A stretch of 64,000 nucleotides of DNA from Leuctra nigra (lineage: Eukaryota; Arthropoda; Insecta; Plecoptera; Leuctridae). A program made the translations under genes and the position numbers. The DNA lies in assembly GCA_934045905.1 (NCBI GenBank), contig OW203773.1:18277246-18341245 (forward strand), written 5' to 3'. Shown piece after piece: positions 1 to 12,209 of this stretch. Numbering within the stretch: position 1 is the first letter of the stretch; each line of letters starts with the position of its first letter. The notes under the pieces are model-generated. The model had not been told where the DNA came from, ran no database searches, and saw only the letters and a list, made by a program, of their open reading frames with translations.

Positions 1-654
1 CTCCTTAAACAGACGATTATTGCTTCTATGAATCGAATAAAGATTACTACATTCTATAAATGAAGATACTGTAATTATTATTAAAAGAATCGTGAAAGTA
101 TGGTGTTCAAGTCCATGTTTGAAAACGGCTCGCTTCTAATCACCTTGATATCTCATCTTTGCAAAGATCTCTGTTGCCAGATGTAAGGCTTGTAATTCAA
201 AAATACAGGATTCCATTGGCTTTATAGTATGGTGACACATATTTTTAAAACGATGATTCGATTGATAAAATATATGTCGACTTCAAATTAATTGAATAAA
301 AATAGACTTGTATGGCGTAATTTTTTTAAAATCATGATTTGAGTGTGCTGGTAATCATGATTACCATGTTATCTTATGAGAAATGCCATCACATAAAATA
401 TGTCATATCTCAAAAAAGAGTACCGCAAGGTGGTTTTTTGATTTCAGATATGCATTTTCTATGTTCAGTGATAAAATTTCAAGGATTTTTTGAACTTTTC
501 GAATAATGATGGAAAGCAAATCAGCAAATCGATAGGTAATGTTGTGTTCCTCAATGTTCAAAAACAAAGATTTCCCGAAGGAATCTGTGCGGGAGAACCT
601 ATCATCTGCAATCTGCTTTGAAGATTGAGTAGAGGGTTTCCAAATGCATGTTAT
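1..654. repeat. Segmental repeat, copy 1 (pairs with 18203-18886)
   Basis: This stretch is nearly identical to 18203-18886, in the same orientation. Both begin CTCCTTAA, which in the second copy is the right end of a TTAA-flanked element, so the window opens at the last bases of another such element. The copies differ by a few substitutions and by a ~30-base insertion near 18770-18806. No coding signal is visible. A short minus-strand frame at 403-669 is not supported by any recognisable domain. Confidence 0.85.
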
Positions 655-1681
655 GTAGATTTTATGCATATTTCACCTCTGGCCTATACGTCTAAACTAT
701 CTTGGTATATGCACAATGCACTGCCAATTTAAAATTAAGTTTTGACTTGGCCCATTTCTTAATATTACTACTTTTCAGAGCTGAATTTTTAGATTTCTAA
801 TTTTTTAATAGTTGAAAAGACTATTGAAAAGGTATTTTTACATGAAGTATTTTTTATGGTATTTACTTAATCAACATTAAATCATCATTTTTTTTTGCAA
901 AAGCCATCTATTACATCCGTCGGAACCAGCCTGAGCCCCACCTTCGCCCAAGCCTGTGACAGTCGTCCAACTACTACCTCCATGAGATGAAAGGTCCAGT
1001 AATGCTGCAGCATTACGTCCGCTAACACCAGCCAAAGCACCGACCCCGCTTTGGCCAGTGGTAGTCAACACTCCTGCCTCCATGAGGTGCTAGTCCCGGG
1101 ACCAGCACCGACCAGAGCACCACCACGCCCTGGCCAATGGCAGTCATCCTATACTGTCTCCAATAGATGCCAACATCAGTAACAGACAGCAACTTTTATT
1201 TAAAAAAAACTTTTAACTTTGTAACTTTTTTTTTTAATAAAAAAAAAAACATTTTGAAATTCTAAAAAAATATTGATTTTTTTTTAAATAATTTCGAAAA
1301 AATGTCAAAAAAATAGTATACAAAATTCAAAAAACTTTACAAAAAAATAAAAAATAAAAATTGGGAAAATTACGAAAATTTGAAAATTTGAGTTCAAAAT
1401 TAATAATATAAGTTTCAAGTCGTATGAAAAATGAAAAATAAATAAAAAAAATCGTAAAAAGCAGTGATATCCCAAAAAGGCACTCAGTACAAAAGGGCTG
1501 CTAAGTCACTTCAAATAAGAAAAAAATTAAATAATTCTATAAATTTAGGACTGAAAATTAATGATACCTATCAAAAAATGGGAAAGTCAAAACAATTTAA
1601 AAATATTAGGTGCATCGTTTTGTTTGTGATCATTATGATTTCAGGAAGTAATTTAATTTTTGAAGTGTTACAGCAAAATTA

Positions 1682-1723
1682 AAGACTATTTGAAAAAATG
1701 GTCGATAGACCCAGCCACTTTAA
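1682..1723 (-). mobile_element. Right-end remnant of a TTAA-type inverted-repeat element
   Basis: These bases, ending in CCCAGCCACTTTAA, match the right end of the complete element at 20064-20983 (ending CCCAGCCACCTTAA) including the preceding TTTGAAAAAATGG stretch. No matching left end is nearby, so this is a truncated copy carried along in the tandem unit; the same remnant is at 4560-4601. Confidence 0.7.
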
Positions 1724-2099
1724 GCAGACAATGTGTTTATTTTGAGCAATTCGTGGAATTTGGTCAGGTAGTCATTGCATACTTTCAGATTGATCAGGGA
1801 ACCGGTTTGGTATTGCAACTGCAACCCGAAAAACATGATGATGGAAGGGGTGATAAAACATTTTCGAGAAATTTGACATCTAACACGCAAAATGTCGTCT
1901 CTAAGTCGCTCGTCTCTAAGGATTTAAAATATTTCGAATTCATAGTTTGGGATTGATGTCATCTCACCATCTTGATCTCATAAAAATGAAGAATCAGACA
2001 TGAATCACCTCTTACTGTAACTAGGAAAACGCTCAGTGTAACGCGTTGATGAGCGAGCACAGAACATGCAACATCCCACTAGTAACGATGCACGACACG

Positions 2100-3040
2100 G
2101 CACAAGACTTTTTCTCTGCAATTTTTCAATCTCCATAATACTCTGGATGAATAACAGATCCATTGTGTCGTGAAGTCTTACCTACATACCTTCTCCAGAA
2201 ATCTCTTGTGACATCCCATACTAAACTCGTAAAATTACAATTAATACTTGACTGATTGGGCTTACAATATGTAAAATTTAATATTAAGTTGGTCTTGATC
2301 ACCATGCAAAATTTGAACTTAATGTGAACATTTTTATTGTCGACCAATCAGAAGACATTATTTAAACTTAAACCAATTAGAGGATTTGGCCTTCGTACTG
2401 CATCCGATTTTATGCGCTAGCTCAAAAATGCTTTCATTTTACTGTGCATTGTGGATAGCTTGGCTGCTCTACAGGCCTTGCCTTGGAACAGAAGCTTAAA
2501 GAAGGCAGTGATGACAATTTAGTATACATTTTTCAAGATAATGGAATAAAATGACCTTAAAATGACAAAACTTTTAAAAATAACGACAGATTAGACTGAA
2601 AATTAGCAAAAATACCTAAAATGTTGGTACCAATGACCACGCGAAGTTTTAAGTTGATCGGTCAATCTGTTCTAGTTTAAATGTCAAAAATCACATGAAA
2701 AATGGTTTTCTATTTGAACCAATAGGAGGATTTGGCTGAAATTTTGTATAATTGGGTAAAATGTTAGGGGTAATGACTTGTCAAAATTTCAAATTGATCA
2801 AACAAACTAATCGAAAGTTATTTTTTTTTTAAATTTGAACCAATCACGGGAGCCCATTCAAAAACGATCCCAGGGACCGCATAGAGTACGTTAGTATGTG
2901 AACAAAATTTCAGATCGATTGCTTGAGCGGTTTGACCTGGGCTGTGACCACAAAAAAAAAAACACAGATAAAGTGCCATAAGAGTACCGTGGTGACGCTC
3001 GCTACGCTCGCTCAATTATTTTTTTTTATTTATTTTTTTG
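2100..3040. repeat. Non-coding interspersed repeat with GCTCGCTACGCTCGC end
   Basis: Contains recurring phrases such as gaccaatcag, aggatttggc and gatcggtcaatc, and finishes with ACGCTCGCTACGCTCGCTC followed by a T-rich tail. Related blocks occur at 4980-5920 (tandem copy 2), 22400-22815 and, inverted, 36795-37140. No open frame is conserved among them. The class of element is unknown to me. Confidence 0.6.
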
Positions 3041-3159
3041 GCTCTGAACGACTTGGTTATAAGCGCTATTTTTTCAATTTATTTTTAAAAAAATTTTAAT
3101 TCAAAAATTTAAATTTATATTTTACATGTTAACTTTTAATATCATAATTTTAATTTCTT

Positions 3160-3480
3160 CTAAATTTCGTCATATAGATTAGTTTCCTTTAAAAATCTGA
3201 TTACCGTATCGATGTTATTGGAGTTGTCATCAAGAATCTCTGCGATATCCACTGACATATTCAGACTCCTACGCTTTTGACTATATTTATCACATTCGCA
3301 TAATATATGCTGAATGGGCAATGGCGCATCACATGCATCACATCTAGGTGGATTTTCACGGCACATCAAAAATCCGTGTGTTAGTCGACTATGACCTATT
3401 CGTAGCCTGGCAATGACAACCTCTTCCCTGCGCGACCTGCGAGAAGAAGATGACCAGACCCGAATGGTAGGTTTAATTGC
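3160..3480 (-). pseudogene. LINE 3' fragment, RNase H / C-terminal end (copy 1)
   Basis: Read on the minus strand, this gives the C-terminal end of a non-LTR retrotransposon of the I/R1/LOA type that carries RNase H. The diagnostic pattern is a run like RREEVVIARLRIGHSRLTH, followed by CDAC and HILCECDKY, the usual C-x2-C ... H-x4-C end motif. An in-frame ATG lies at 3369, but the homology extends upstream to about 3480, so that ATG is not a real start. Reverse transcriptase and endonuclease parts are missing. The stop is followed by A/T-rich sequence. The fragment is duplicated with the tandem unit at 6035-6355. Confidence 0.8.
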
Positions 3481-4063
3481 TCTTAATAGGTTTAATTGCT
3501 CTTAATAGGCTCTATAGGTGTAGATTTTATGCATATTTTACCTCTGGCCTATACGTCTAAACTATCTAGGTATATGCACAATGCACTGCCAATTTAAAAT
3601 TAAGTTTTGACTTGGCCCATTTCTTAATATTACTACTTTTCAGAGCTGAATTTATAGATTTCTAATTTTTTTAATAGTTGAAAAGACTATTGAAAAGGTA
3701 TTTTTACATGAAGTATTTTTTATGGTATTTACTTAATCAACATTAAAGCAACAGTTTTTGTGCAAAAGCCATCTATAACATCCGTCGGAACCAGCCAGAG
3801 CCCCACCTCCGCCCAAGCCTGTGACAGTCGTCCAACTACTACCTCCATGAGATGAAAGGTCCAGTAATGCTGCAGCATTACGTCCGCTAACACCAGCCAA
3901 AGCACCGACCCCGCTTTGGCCAGTGGTAGTCAACACTCCTGCCTCCATGAGGTGCTAGTCCCGGGACCAGCACCGACCAGAGCACCACCTCGCCCTGGCC
4001 AATGGCAGTCATCCTATACTGTCTCCAATAGATGCCAACATCAGTAACAGACAGCAACTATAA

Positions 4064-4064
4064 T

Positions 4065-4101
<37 letters not shown>
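4064..4101. repeat. Poly(A) tract in tandem copy 2
   Basis: A long A homopolymer replaces a shorter A/T-rich stretch in copy 1; its length should be treated as uncertain in an assembly. Confidence 0.8.
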
Positions 4102-4105
<4 letters not shown>

Positions 4106-6034
4106 AAATTAAAAAAAAAAAAAAAACCTTTTGAAATTCTAAAAAAATATGGATTTTTTTTTTAAAATTTCGAAAAAATGTCAAAAAAAAATAGTATACA
4201 AAATTCAAAAAACTTTACAAAAAAATAAAAAATAAAAATTGGGAAAATTACGAAAATTTGAAAATTTGAGTTCAAAATTAATAATATAAGTTTCAAGTCG
4301 TATGAAAAATGAAAAATAAATAAAAAAAATCGTAAAAAGCAGTGATATCCCAAAAAGGCACTCAGTACAAAAGGGCTGCTAAGTCACTTCAAATAAGAAA
4401 AAAATTAAATAATTCTATAAATTTAGGACTGAAAATTAATGATACCTATCGAATAATGGGAAAGTCAAAACAATTTAAAAATATTAGGTGCATCGTTTTG
4501 TTTGTGATCATTATGAGTTCAGGAAGTAATTTAATTTTTGAAGTGTTACAGCAAAATTAAAGACTATTTGAAAAAATGGTCGATAGACCCAGCCACTTTA
4601 AGCAGACAATGTGTTTATTTTGAGCAATTCGTGGAATTTGGTCAGGTAGTCATTGCATACTTTCAGATTGATCAGGGAACCGGTTTGGTATTGCAACTGC
4701 AACCCGAAAAACATGATGATGGAAGGGGTGATAAAACATTTTCGAGAAATTTGACATCTAACACGCAAAATGTCGTCTCTAAGTCGCTCGTCTCTAAGGA
4801 TTTAAAATATTTCGAATTCATAGTTTGGGAGTGATGTCATCTCACCATCTTGATCTCATAAAAATGAAGAATCAGACATGAATCACCTCTTACTGTAACT
4901 AGGAAAACGCTCAGTGTAACGCGTTGATGAGCGAGCACAGAACATGCAACATCCCACTAGTAACGATGCACGACACGGCACAAGACTTTTTCTCTGCAAT
5001 TTTTCAATCTCCATAATACTCTGGATGAATAACAGATCCATTGTGTCGTGAAGTCTTACCTACATACCTTCTCCAGAAATCTCTTGTGACATCCCATACT
5101 AAACTCGTAAAATTACAATTAATACTTGACTGATTGGGCTTACAATATGTAAAATTTAATATTAAGTTGGTCTTGATCACCATGCAAAATTTGAACTTAA
5201 TGTGAACATTTTTATTGTGACCAATCAGAAGACATTATTTAAACTTAAACCAATTAGAGGATTTGGCCTTCGTACTGCATCCGATTTTATGCGCTAGCTC
5301 AAAAATGCTTTCATTTTACTGTGCATTGTGGATAGCTTGGCTGCTCTACAGGCCTTGCCTTGGAACAGAAGCTTAAAGAAGGCAGGGATGACAATTTAGT
5401 ATACATTTTTCAAGATTATGGAATAAAATGACCTTAAAATGACAAAATTTTTGAAAATGACGACAGATTAGACTGAAAATTGGCAAAAATACCTAAAATG
5501 TTGGTACCAATGACCACGCGAAGTTTTAAGTTGATCGGTCAATCTGTTCTAGTTTAAATGTCAAAAATCACATGAAAAATGGTTTTAAATTTGAACCAAT
5601 AAGAGGATTTGGCTGAAATTTTGTATGATTGGGTAAAATGTTAGTGGTAATGACTTGTCAAAATTTCAAATTGATCAAACAAACCAATCGGAAGTTAATT
5701 TTTTTTAAATTTGAACCAATCACGGGAGCCCATTCAAAAACGATCCCAGGGACCGCATAAAGTACGTTAGTATGTGTACAAAATTTCAGATCGATTGCTT
5801 GAGCGGTTTGACCTGGGCTGTGACCACAAAAAAAAAACACAGATAAAGTGCCATAAGAGTACCGTGGTGACGCTCGCTACGCTCGCTCAATTATTTTTTT
5901 TTATTTATTTTTTTGGCGCTGAACGACTTGGTTATAAGCGCTGTTTTTTCAATTTATTTTTAAAAAAATTTTAATTCAAAAATTTTAATTTATATTTTAC
6001 ATGTTAACTTTTAATATCATAATTTTAATTTCTT

Positions 6035-6355
6035 CTAAATTTCGTCATATAGATTAGTTTCCTTTAAAAATCTGATTACCGTATCGATGTTATTGGAGTT
6101 GTCATCAAGAATCTCTGCGATATCCACTGACATATTCAGACTCCTACGCTTTTGACTATATTTATCACATTCGCATAATATATGCTGAATGGGCAATGGC
6201 GCATCACATGCATCACATCTAGGTGGATTTTCACGGCACATCAAAAATCCGTGTGTAAGTCGACTATGACCAATTCGTAGCCTGGCAATGACAACCTCTT
6301 CCCTGCGTGACCTGCGAGAAGAAGATGACCAGACCCGAATGGTAGGTTTAATTGC
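6035..6355 (-). pseudogene. LINE 3' fragment, RNase H / C-terminal end (copy 2)
   Basis: Second tandem copy of the minus-strand LINE end at 3160-3480. The 69-residue ATG-to-stop part is identical in amino acids between copies. Because both travel inside a recently duplicated non-coding unit, the open frame reflects youth of the duplication rather than selection. Confidence 0.8.
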
Positions 6356-6394
6356 TCTTAATAGGTTTAATTGCTCTTAATAGGCTCTATAGGT

Positions 6395-7460
6395 GTAGAT
6401 TTTATGCATATTTTACCTCTGGCCTATACGTCTAAACTATCTAGGTATATGCACAATGCACTGCCAATTTAAAATTAAGTTTTGACTTGGCCCATTTCTT
6501 AATATTACTACTTTTCAGATCTGAATTTTTAGATTTCTAATTTTTTTAATAGTTAAAAAGACTATTGAAAAGGTATTTGTACACGAAGTATTTTTTATGG
6601 TATTTACTAAATCAACATTAAAGCAACAGTTTTTGTGCAAAAGCCATCTATTACATCCGTCGGCACCAGCCAGAGCCCCACCTCCGCCCAAGCCTGTGAC
6701 AGTCGTCCAACTACTACCTCCATGAGATGAAAGGTCCAGTAATGCTGCAGCATTACGTCCGCTAACACCAGCCAAAGCACCGACCCCGCTTTGGCCAATG
6801 GTAGTCAACACTCCTGCCTCCATGAGGTGCTAGTCCCGGGACCAGCACCGACCAGAGCACCACCTCGCCCTGGCCAATGGCAGTCATCCTATACTGTCTC
6901 CAATAGATGCCAACATCAGTAACAGACAGCAACTTTTATTTAAAAAAAAAATAAAAAATTGTAAAAAAAAACTCATCCTGACTCCATGGAAGTTTTCCAC
7001 AGAAACCTACATTCTCAAAAACTCAAAAAGTAAAAATTGAAAAAAAATAAAAAAAATTGAAAAAAAAATTGAAAATCTAATCAATTTTTTTTTTTTGAAA
7101 ATATGTCGAAAAAAAATCGAAAAAAAATATAAAACTTCAAAAAAAAATTACAATAAAAAAAAACAATTGGGATACATTGGGTTATATCCCAATGGCTAGA
7201 TATACATTGAAATACTATATGTACTATAATATGCGTTTCAAGTCGTATGAATAATCTTAAAAAAGCAGTGATATCCCAAAAAGGCACTCAGTACAAAAAA
7301 AGCTGCCAAGTCAATTCAAATAAAAAAAAAATAAAAATCTAAAAATTTAGGACTGAAAATTAATGATGTCTATCAAAAAATGGGAAAGTCAAAACAATTT
7401 AAAAATATTAGGCGCATCGTTTTGTTTGTGATCATTATGATTTCAGGGCTACACGTCAAT
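6395..7460. repeat. Tandem repeat unit, copy 3 (partial, rearranged)
   Basis: Starts like copies 1 and 2 (GTAGATTTTATGCAT, then the composite-repeat segment and the GC-richer block to about 6930). It then carries a piece beginning CATCCTGACTCCATGG (about 6975-7025), shared with the sequence after the tRNA-like element at 58922. It rejoins the unit near 7260 and ends after the ATTATGATTTCAGG phrase near 7447. This is the right border of the array. Confidence 0.75.
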
Positions 7461-9431
7461 ATTATTTATATTCTACACGATGCGCATAGTTATTAGTAGA
7501 TTTTTTATATAGTTTTGACATCCCTATACTTTCAGAGCTAGAATTTTAGATTTTTTTCCGTTGAATAGACTTGGCTGCATTTTTACACATTTTTTACTAA
7601 AGGGATCCTTTCATGGGCGTCATAAAGCAATTTTTGCATTTTCTGGGAAAGTAATAGATGGTACAATAACAAACTTAAATTAAAACTTATGTCAATAATA
7701 CCTGTAGTGAATAATTGACTTCTTATCCTCCCGAAAAGAAGAATGAAGAACCAGTCAGATGGGTTCGATTCCCAGTCGGGGTGCGCGTTTTTATTTCGCA
7801 GGCTACCTCCAAAATGAAGAACCTATTTGATATTTGACATTATTTGACATTTCCTATTAGCCCGATGTAGCAACGATGACAACCCATACTAAAACCTAAA
7901 CCTAAAGTTGTACTAGCATAGTAAATCATTTCATGTACAGTAAAGGTATTGAGAACCGAAAGACCAGTATTGTGTTGCCATAAGTGTGCCAGGAGAGATG
8001 TCAGGTAATGGAATGCATCTCACCTAGGTGTCCATCAAGCTTCATCTCAGCAGACCAGCATCCGACACAGGAGCAGATCCACATTGTTCATTGAACACTA
8101 GGCCTGAAAATGTGAAAAATTGAAATAACCTATTTGATTCTTTGATTTGAGCAGCGCTCCGATCACTTACTGGAAATGAAGAAAAGAAAGTAAAAGATAA
8201 AGTTTAAAATATTTAACACTATTGCACAATTTTTATGTAGTGACCTAAATTGACTAAATATAGTCTATGTTAGAATAAAAATAAATAATAGCAAATCAAA
8301 TGAGTTCAGACACAAAAAGTTCGTTGCATGTTTTTTTTTTAATTTGATATGTTTTTGTTTTATTTGATTTTTTTTTTTTTAGTTGTTTACCCCACTATAC
8401 GAACCCTGTCGGAAGTATGATGCGGCAATAGATGGCATATGCTATCGAGTAGATACTTTAACAAGCCTCTACATTGTCCTTGGAAAGTCCCCGTTTTGAC
8501 ACTAATTACAGCAAGGGTTAATGCTCTCAAGCAGAAGACCTTCGAGCAATCACTGCAACTCTTAGGCATGAGCCTCGAGTTAAACATTGCCCTTACCTAG
8601 TTGGGCCACTGATCGAACACCCAGTGATGTCAGATAGACACCCTGGGATGAACACCCTGATTGCCTCATGTACTAGACACTGCAAAAGTCCCAGGGTTTC
8701 ACAAGGACAACTTGAGGTTTGTTAAAGGGTTAATGCTCTCTAGCAAATGGCCTTCGAGCAAACCCTGAAAACACAAAGGAGTTGACAAGGCCCTTGCCTA
8801 GTTCATGGCAACAGGATAGAACACCCAGCTATGCTGGATGAACACCCCGTTTGCCGCTCGAAATAGACACTGCAAAAGTCTACCCACTTGAGGTAGTAAC
8901 ATGCTCCGATCATTTACTGGAAAAGAGCCTTATTATATTACCCATGAACTCCATGTTAAATGTTACCAATTCTCCTTACAAAATACGAAGACAACTGAAA
9001 GTTATCACCAGCTCTAAAATTTAACAAAATAAACATAATTAGAAAAAGAATCAATTAAAATCAGAGACAAAACCCGTTTGGAACTGTGACTGGATCCTCG
9101 AGGCCCCTGCATCGAACCCGGGTCTGCTGATCAGCCTGACAGAACCCTGTGACAACAGATACAGTAGTTAAGAGAGCAGACTAGAGGTTAGTCATATAAC
9201 ACAGACACAATACTGGCGGCAAACCACAATACTGGTACATAACAATTCTCAATACCGATTAATACCGTTCATACAAATATAGTTAATCTGTTATTTTACC
9301 TTTTAGGAAGAATCTTCATGAATAAATTAACATAAAAATCAGCCAAGTTTGCATAGTCAAACCCATAGCATGGAGCTGAAGCTCGGCAGAGGGATTGTAG
9401 TGTAGGGATCGTTTTTTAGGGCATCTATAGG
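7461..9431. other. Mixed non-coding stretch with a B-box-like fragment and a local duplication
   Basis: At 7750-7785 GGTTCGATTCCCAG matches the B box / T-arm of tRNA-derived SINEs on the plus strand, without a clear A box. At 8511-8720 and 8725-8935 a block with GGGTTAATGCTCTC, CTTCGAGCAA, GAACACCCAG and GACACTGCAAAAGTC phrases appears twice as a diverged direct repeat. Near 9095-9125 CGAACCCGGG is a minus-strand B box, again suggesting a SINE remnant. No protein gene is recognisable. Confidence 0.55.
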
Positions 9432-10640
9432 TGTAGATTTTATGTATATTTTACATCTGGCACGTCTAAACTATCTAGGTATCTGCACAATGCGCCAAGT
9501 GTATTTTGGTTTTTAAAATAAAGTTTAGGCTTGGCCCATTTTTTGATATTACTACTTTTCAGTATTAGATTTCTTATATATTTTATAGTTGAAAAGACTA
9601 GGCTGGTATTTTTGCACAGAGTGTTTTTTATGGGGATATCACTTCTTTTTTTAGATTATTCTCACACTTGTAACACAAATCGGAGCAACTAGCAACCAAT
9701 TTTTTGATATCACTAATTTTCAGCGCTGAATTTTTAGATTTCTTATATTTTAATAGTTGAAAAGACTTGGCTGGTATTTTTACACGGAGTGTTTTTATGG
9801 TATGATCTACTCAATCAACATAACGCATCTGGTTTTTTGCAAAAGCCATCTGTTACCTCCGTTGGCACCAGTTTGAGCCCCGACCTGCGCCCATACTTGT
9901 GACAACCACCACACTTCTACCGTCCCCATTAGATGCTAACAGCTTATATTCCTCTAAGCCTAGTAATGCTGCAGCAATACTGAGTTAGCAACAGACAAAG
10001 CTCCGACCTGCGCCATGTCCAGTGACAACCACCACACTGCTATTGCCTCCATTAGATGCCAACATTAGTAACAGACGGCAACTTTTATTTAAGACCAATC
10101 GGAAATGTATTTTTTTTAAGGAAACTTTCATTGGTGCGATAATATGGGTTACAAGTCGTATGAATATTCTAAAAAAAGCAGTGATATCCCAAAAAGCACT
10201 CGGTCTCTTCAGCTAAGAAAAAAAAATATAATTTTAAAAAATTTAAAAAAAATAAAAAAATCAAAATTTTAAAACTCCTCCAAAAAATTGAAAAAATCTT
10301 GAAAATAAATTCGAAAAATTTAAAAAAAAAGTATACAAAATTCCAAAAAATCAAAATAAAAAAAATCGAAGTTTTGGAAAAATTACGAAAATTTGAAAAT
10401 TCGAGTTCTAAAATGATATGCGTTTTAAGTCGTATGAATATTCTAAAAAAAGCAGTGCTGTCCTAAAAAAACACTTAATGTAAAAAGGGATGCAAATAAA
10501 ATTCAAAAAATAAAATAAGATTCAAAAAATTCAGCACTGATAAGTAATGATTTTAAAAAATGTTTAAAGTCAAAACTATTTAAAAATATTTGGCGCATCG
10601 TTTTATTTGTGATATGATTTCAGGCTACACGGCAATATTG
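9432..10640. repeat. Diverged relative of the tandem unit
   Basis: Begins with the same GTAGATTTTATG phrase and contains two composite-repeat end segments (about 9520-9640 and 9690-9800, each with TTTTTACACGGAGTGTTTT or close variants at 9615 and 9775). A GC-richer block follows (9840-10080), then A-rich sequence and two copies of an AAAAGCAGTG phrase. It is clearly older than the array at 0.65-7.4 kb and may represent the ancestral arrangement. Confidence 0.65.
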
Positions 10641-10805
10641 TTTATATACTACACAATAGTATAGGGAATAACAAATCTGATTGCGGCAATCCAAATCTCA
10701 TATTTTGAGTGATTTCTTGTGAAAGAAAGATATTTAAGTAAGTACAAGTTAATAATAATACGCAATATTTATCCATACACATGTTTAAGTTAAATATTCA
10801 TCTGA

Positions 10806-10990
10806 TACTTTCCTTTGGACAGGACACAAACTTTATTTTTTATTATAAATTGCACAATATTTCGGCCACTGTCTGCGGCCTTCTTCAAGTGAAATTTTAT
10901 TATATAGTGTAATTATATATTATGTAGATTTAATATAATGTTTTTTATTACAATAAAAAATAAAGTTTGTGTCCTGTCCAAAGGAAAGTA
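10806..10990. mobile_element. MITE with ~38-bp terminal inverted repeats
   Basis: The left arm starting TACTTTCCTTTGGACAGG at 10806 is matched by its reverse complement ending at 10990, over about 38 bases. The 185-bp body includes a TTTCGGCCACTG...GCGGCC segment. There is no coding capacity. I could not define a target-site duplication with confidence. Confidence 0.75.
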
Positions 10991-11573
10991 ATTCATTTAA
11001 TATAACACCAAACTTATCAGGAAGAGGAAATTTAATCAATATGATTTATAGCATCCTATTGGTCAGTTCACGTCACTTGGTACCACAACAAATTGTTGGA
11101 ACCGGAAAAATAGAGACTTCTCTATTTTTCGAACTAACCCGCGGGTTGACGAAATTTTGTCTCTGCACATGCGCGGCCAACCATATTTTCCAACCGCCGG
11201 TTCCATACACGGGTTGCAACTCAGTGTGATAATTGAGGAGCGTCATGTAACCATCCTTGTCAATTGAATGCAACTTGTATAATGAGCGTTTGGTGATTTA
11301 CCTACAGGTATTTATTCTGTTTAGTTGGAATATCCAGGGAACGAGACATCTTTACATACACATTGTTACCAGAATATCCATATGTTGCTCTGGTTTCTGA
11401 AATGGTTCACAATGCAGTTTGATTTCCAGATATCTATTGTAGTGTGTAACTCATTGTGGACACATTTTCTTAGAAACCAGAGCCACTCAGATACTTCTGG
11501 AATCGTCTATATATCATTCTTGGAAGCTATCGCGTTTTCGAGCTGACCAGATGGCAGCACTAATAATTCGTCT
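10991..11573. other. No recognisable feature
   Basis: Unique-looking sequence of moderate GC between two inverted-repeat elements. Overlapping short frames on both strands (10969-11229 and 11073-11273) show no known motif. Confidence 0.4.
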
Positions 11574-11577
11574 TTAA

Positions 11578-12205
11578 GGTGGCTGTATATCACGTGACTT
11601 TTTAACCAAAAAGCTACACATTTTCATTTGGAAGGGTTCAGTTTAGCAAATACTTCTCCCTCATCAGATAAGTTAGGACACATCTGTTGGAACTTATCAA
11701 CGCAGAAAAGAACTGCGAAAATAACATATTAGATGATTTTACTTCCTTGCACCTATAAATATTCTCAAATCAAGTCCTGACGTTGAAGGAAATTCTACGA
11801 GTTGCCAAGAACAGCAAACATTACTCTAATAAAACAGCACATATGCATCACAAACGTGACGCAATGTCTGAATATATAACATGCGCTCTTTCTTCCTCTT
11901 TCCAACGAAATGTTGAGATATTAATTATATCCACTATTATGAATGTAATGTTTAAACGAACAGCACTTGGTTTTGACAGTCTTCACACGCGTACGTATAC
12001 ACGAGATTTAGTTGTTTTTATTATTAAATTCACTGCAAAATTAAATAATATTGACTGCAAATATTGATAAGCTCCAGTATGCAGTGAATATCCTTCATAA
12101 ATCACCTTGGATTACTCAACAGGAACGATGTAAGGTTTGTACTCATAGGTAACTATTTCTTTTGATCGGATGTAGAGAAATGAAGTCACGTGATATACAG
12201 CCACC
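11578..12205. mobile_element. TTAA-flanked MITE, family B, copy 1
   Basis: 628-bp non-coding element with inverted ends GGTGGCTGTATATCACGTGA, flanked on both sides by TTAA (11574-11577 and 12206-12209). The TTAA duplication is the hallmark of piggyBac-type insertion, although the GG ends are not the canonical CCC ends. A close copy in inverted orientation lies at 56139-56763. The first eight end bases (GGTGGCTG) are shared with family A at 14316 and 20064. A 94-codon frame inside (11783-12067) has no recognisable domain. Confidence 0.85.
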
Positions 12206-12209
12206 TTAA

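Larger units (their letters stand above)
655..3519. repeat. Tandem ~2.87 kb repeat unit, copy 1
   Basis: First unit of a head-to-tail array; the start phrase GTAGATTTTATGCAT recurs at 655, 3520 and 6395. In order, a unit holds: a segment of the composite-repeat family (about 720-870); a GC-richer block of imperfect repeats with gcaccgacc and tggccaatgg phrases (about 900-1190); A-rich sequence; a remnant of a TTAA-type inverted-repeat element (to 1723); a non-coding block with a GCTCGCTACGCTCGC motif (about 2100-3040); and a minus-strand LINE fragment (3160-3480). Short open frames such as 877-1083, 1464-1682 and 1660-1956 recur because the DNA is duplicated and match nothing I recognise. Confidence 0.85.
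3520..6394. repeat. Tandem ~2.87 kb repeat unit, copy 2
   Basis: Second full unit, about 97-99% like copy 1 by eye. Differences are mainly poly(A) length (a run of about 38 A with one T at 4064-4101), single substitutions and small indels. The GC-richer block lies at about 3760-4050, the TTAA-element remnant ends at 4601, and the LINE fragment is at 6035-6355. Near identity over the whole length implies a recent duplication or an array kept similar by unequal exchange. Confidence 0.85.
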
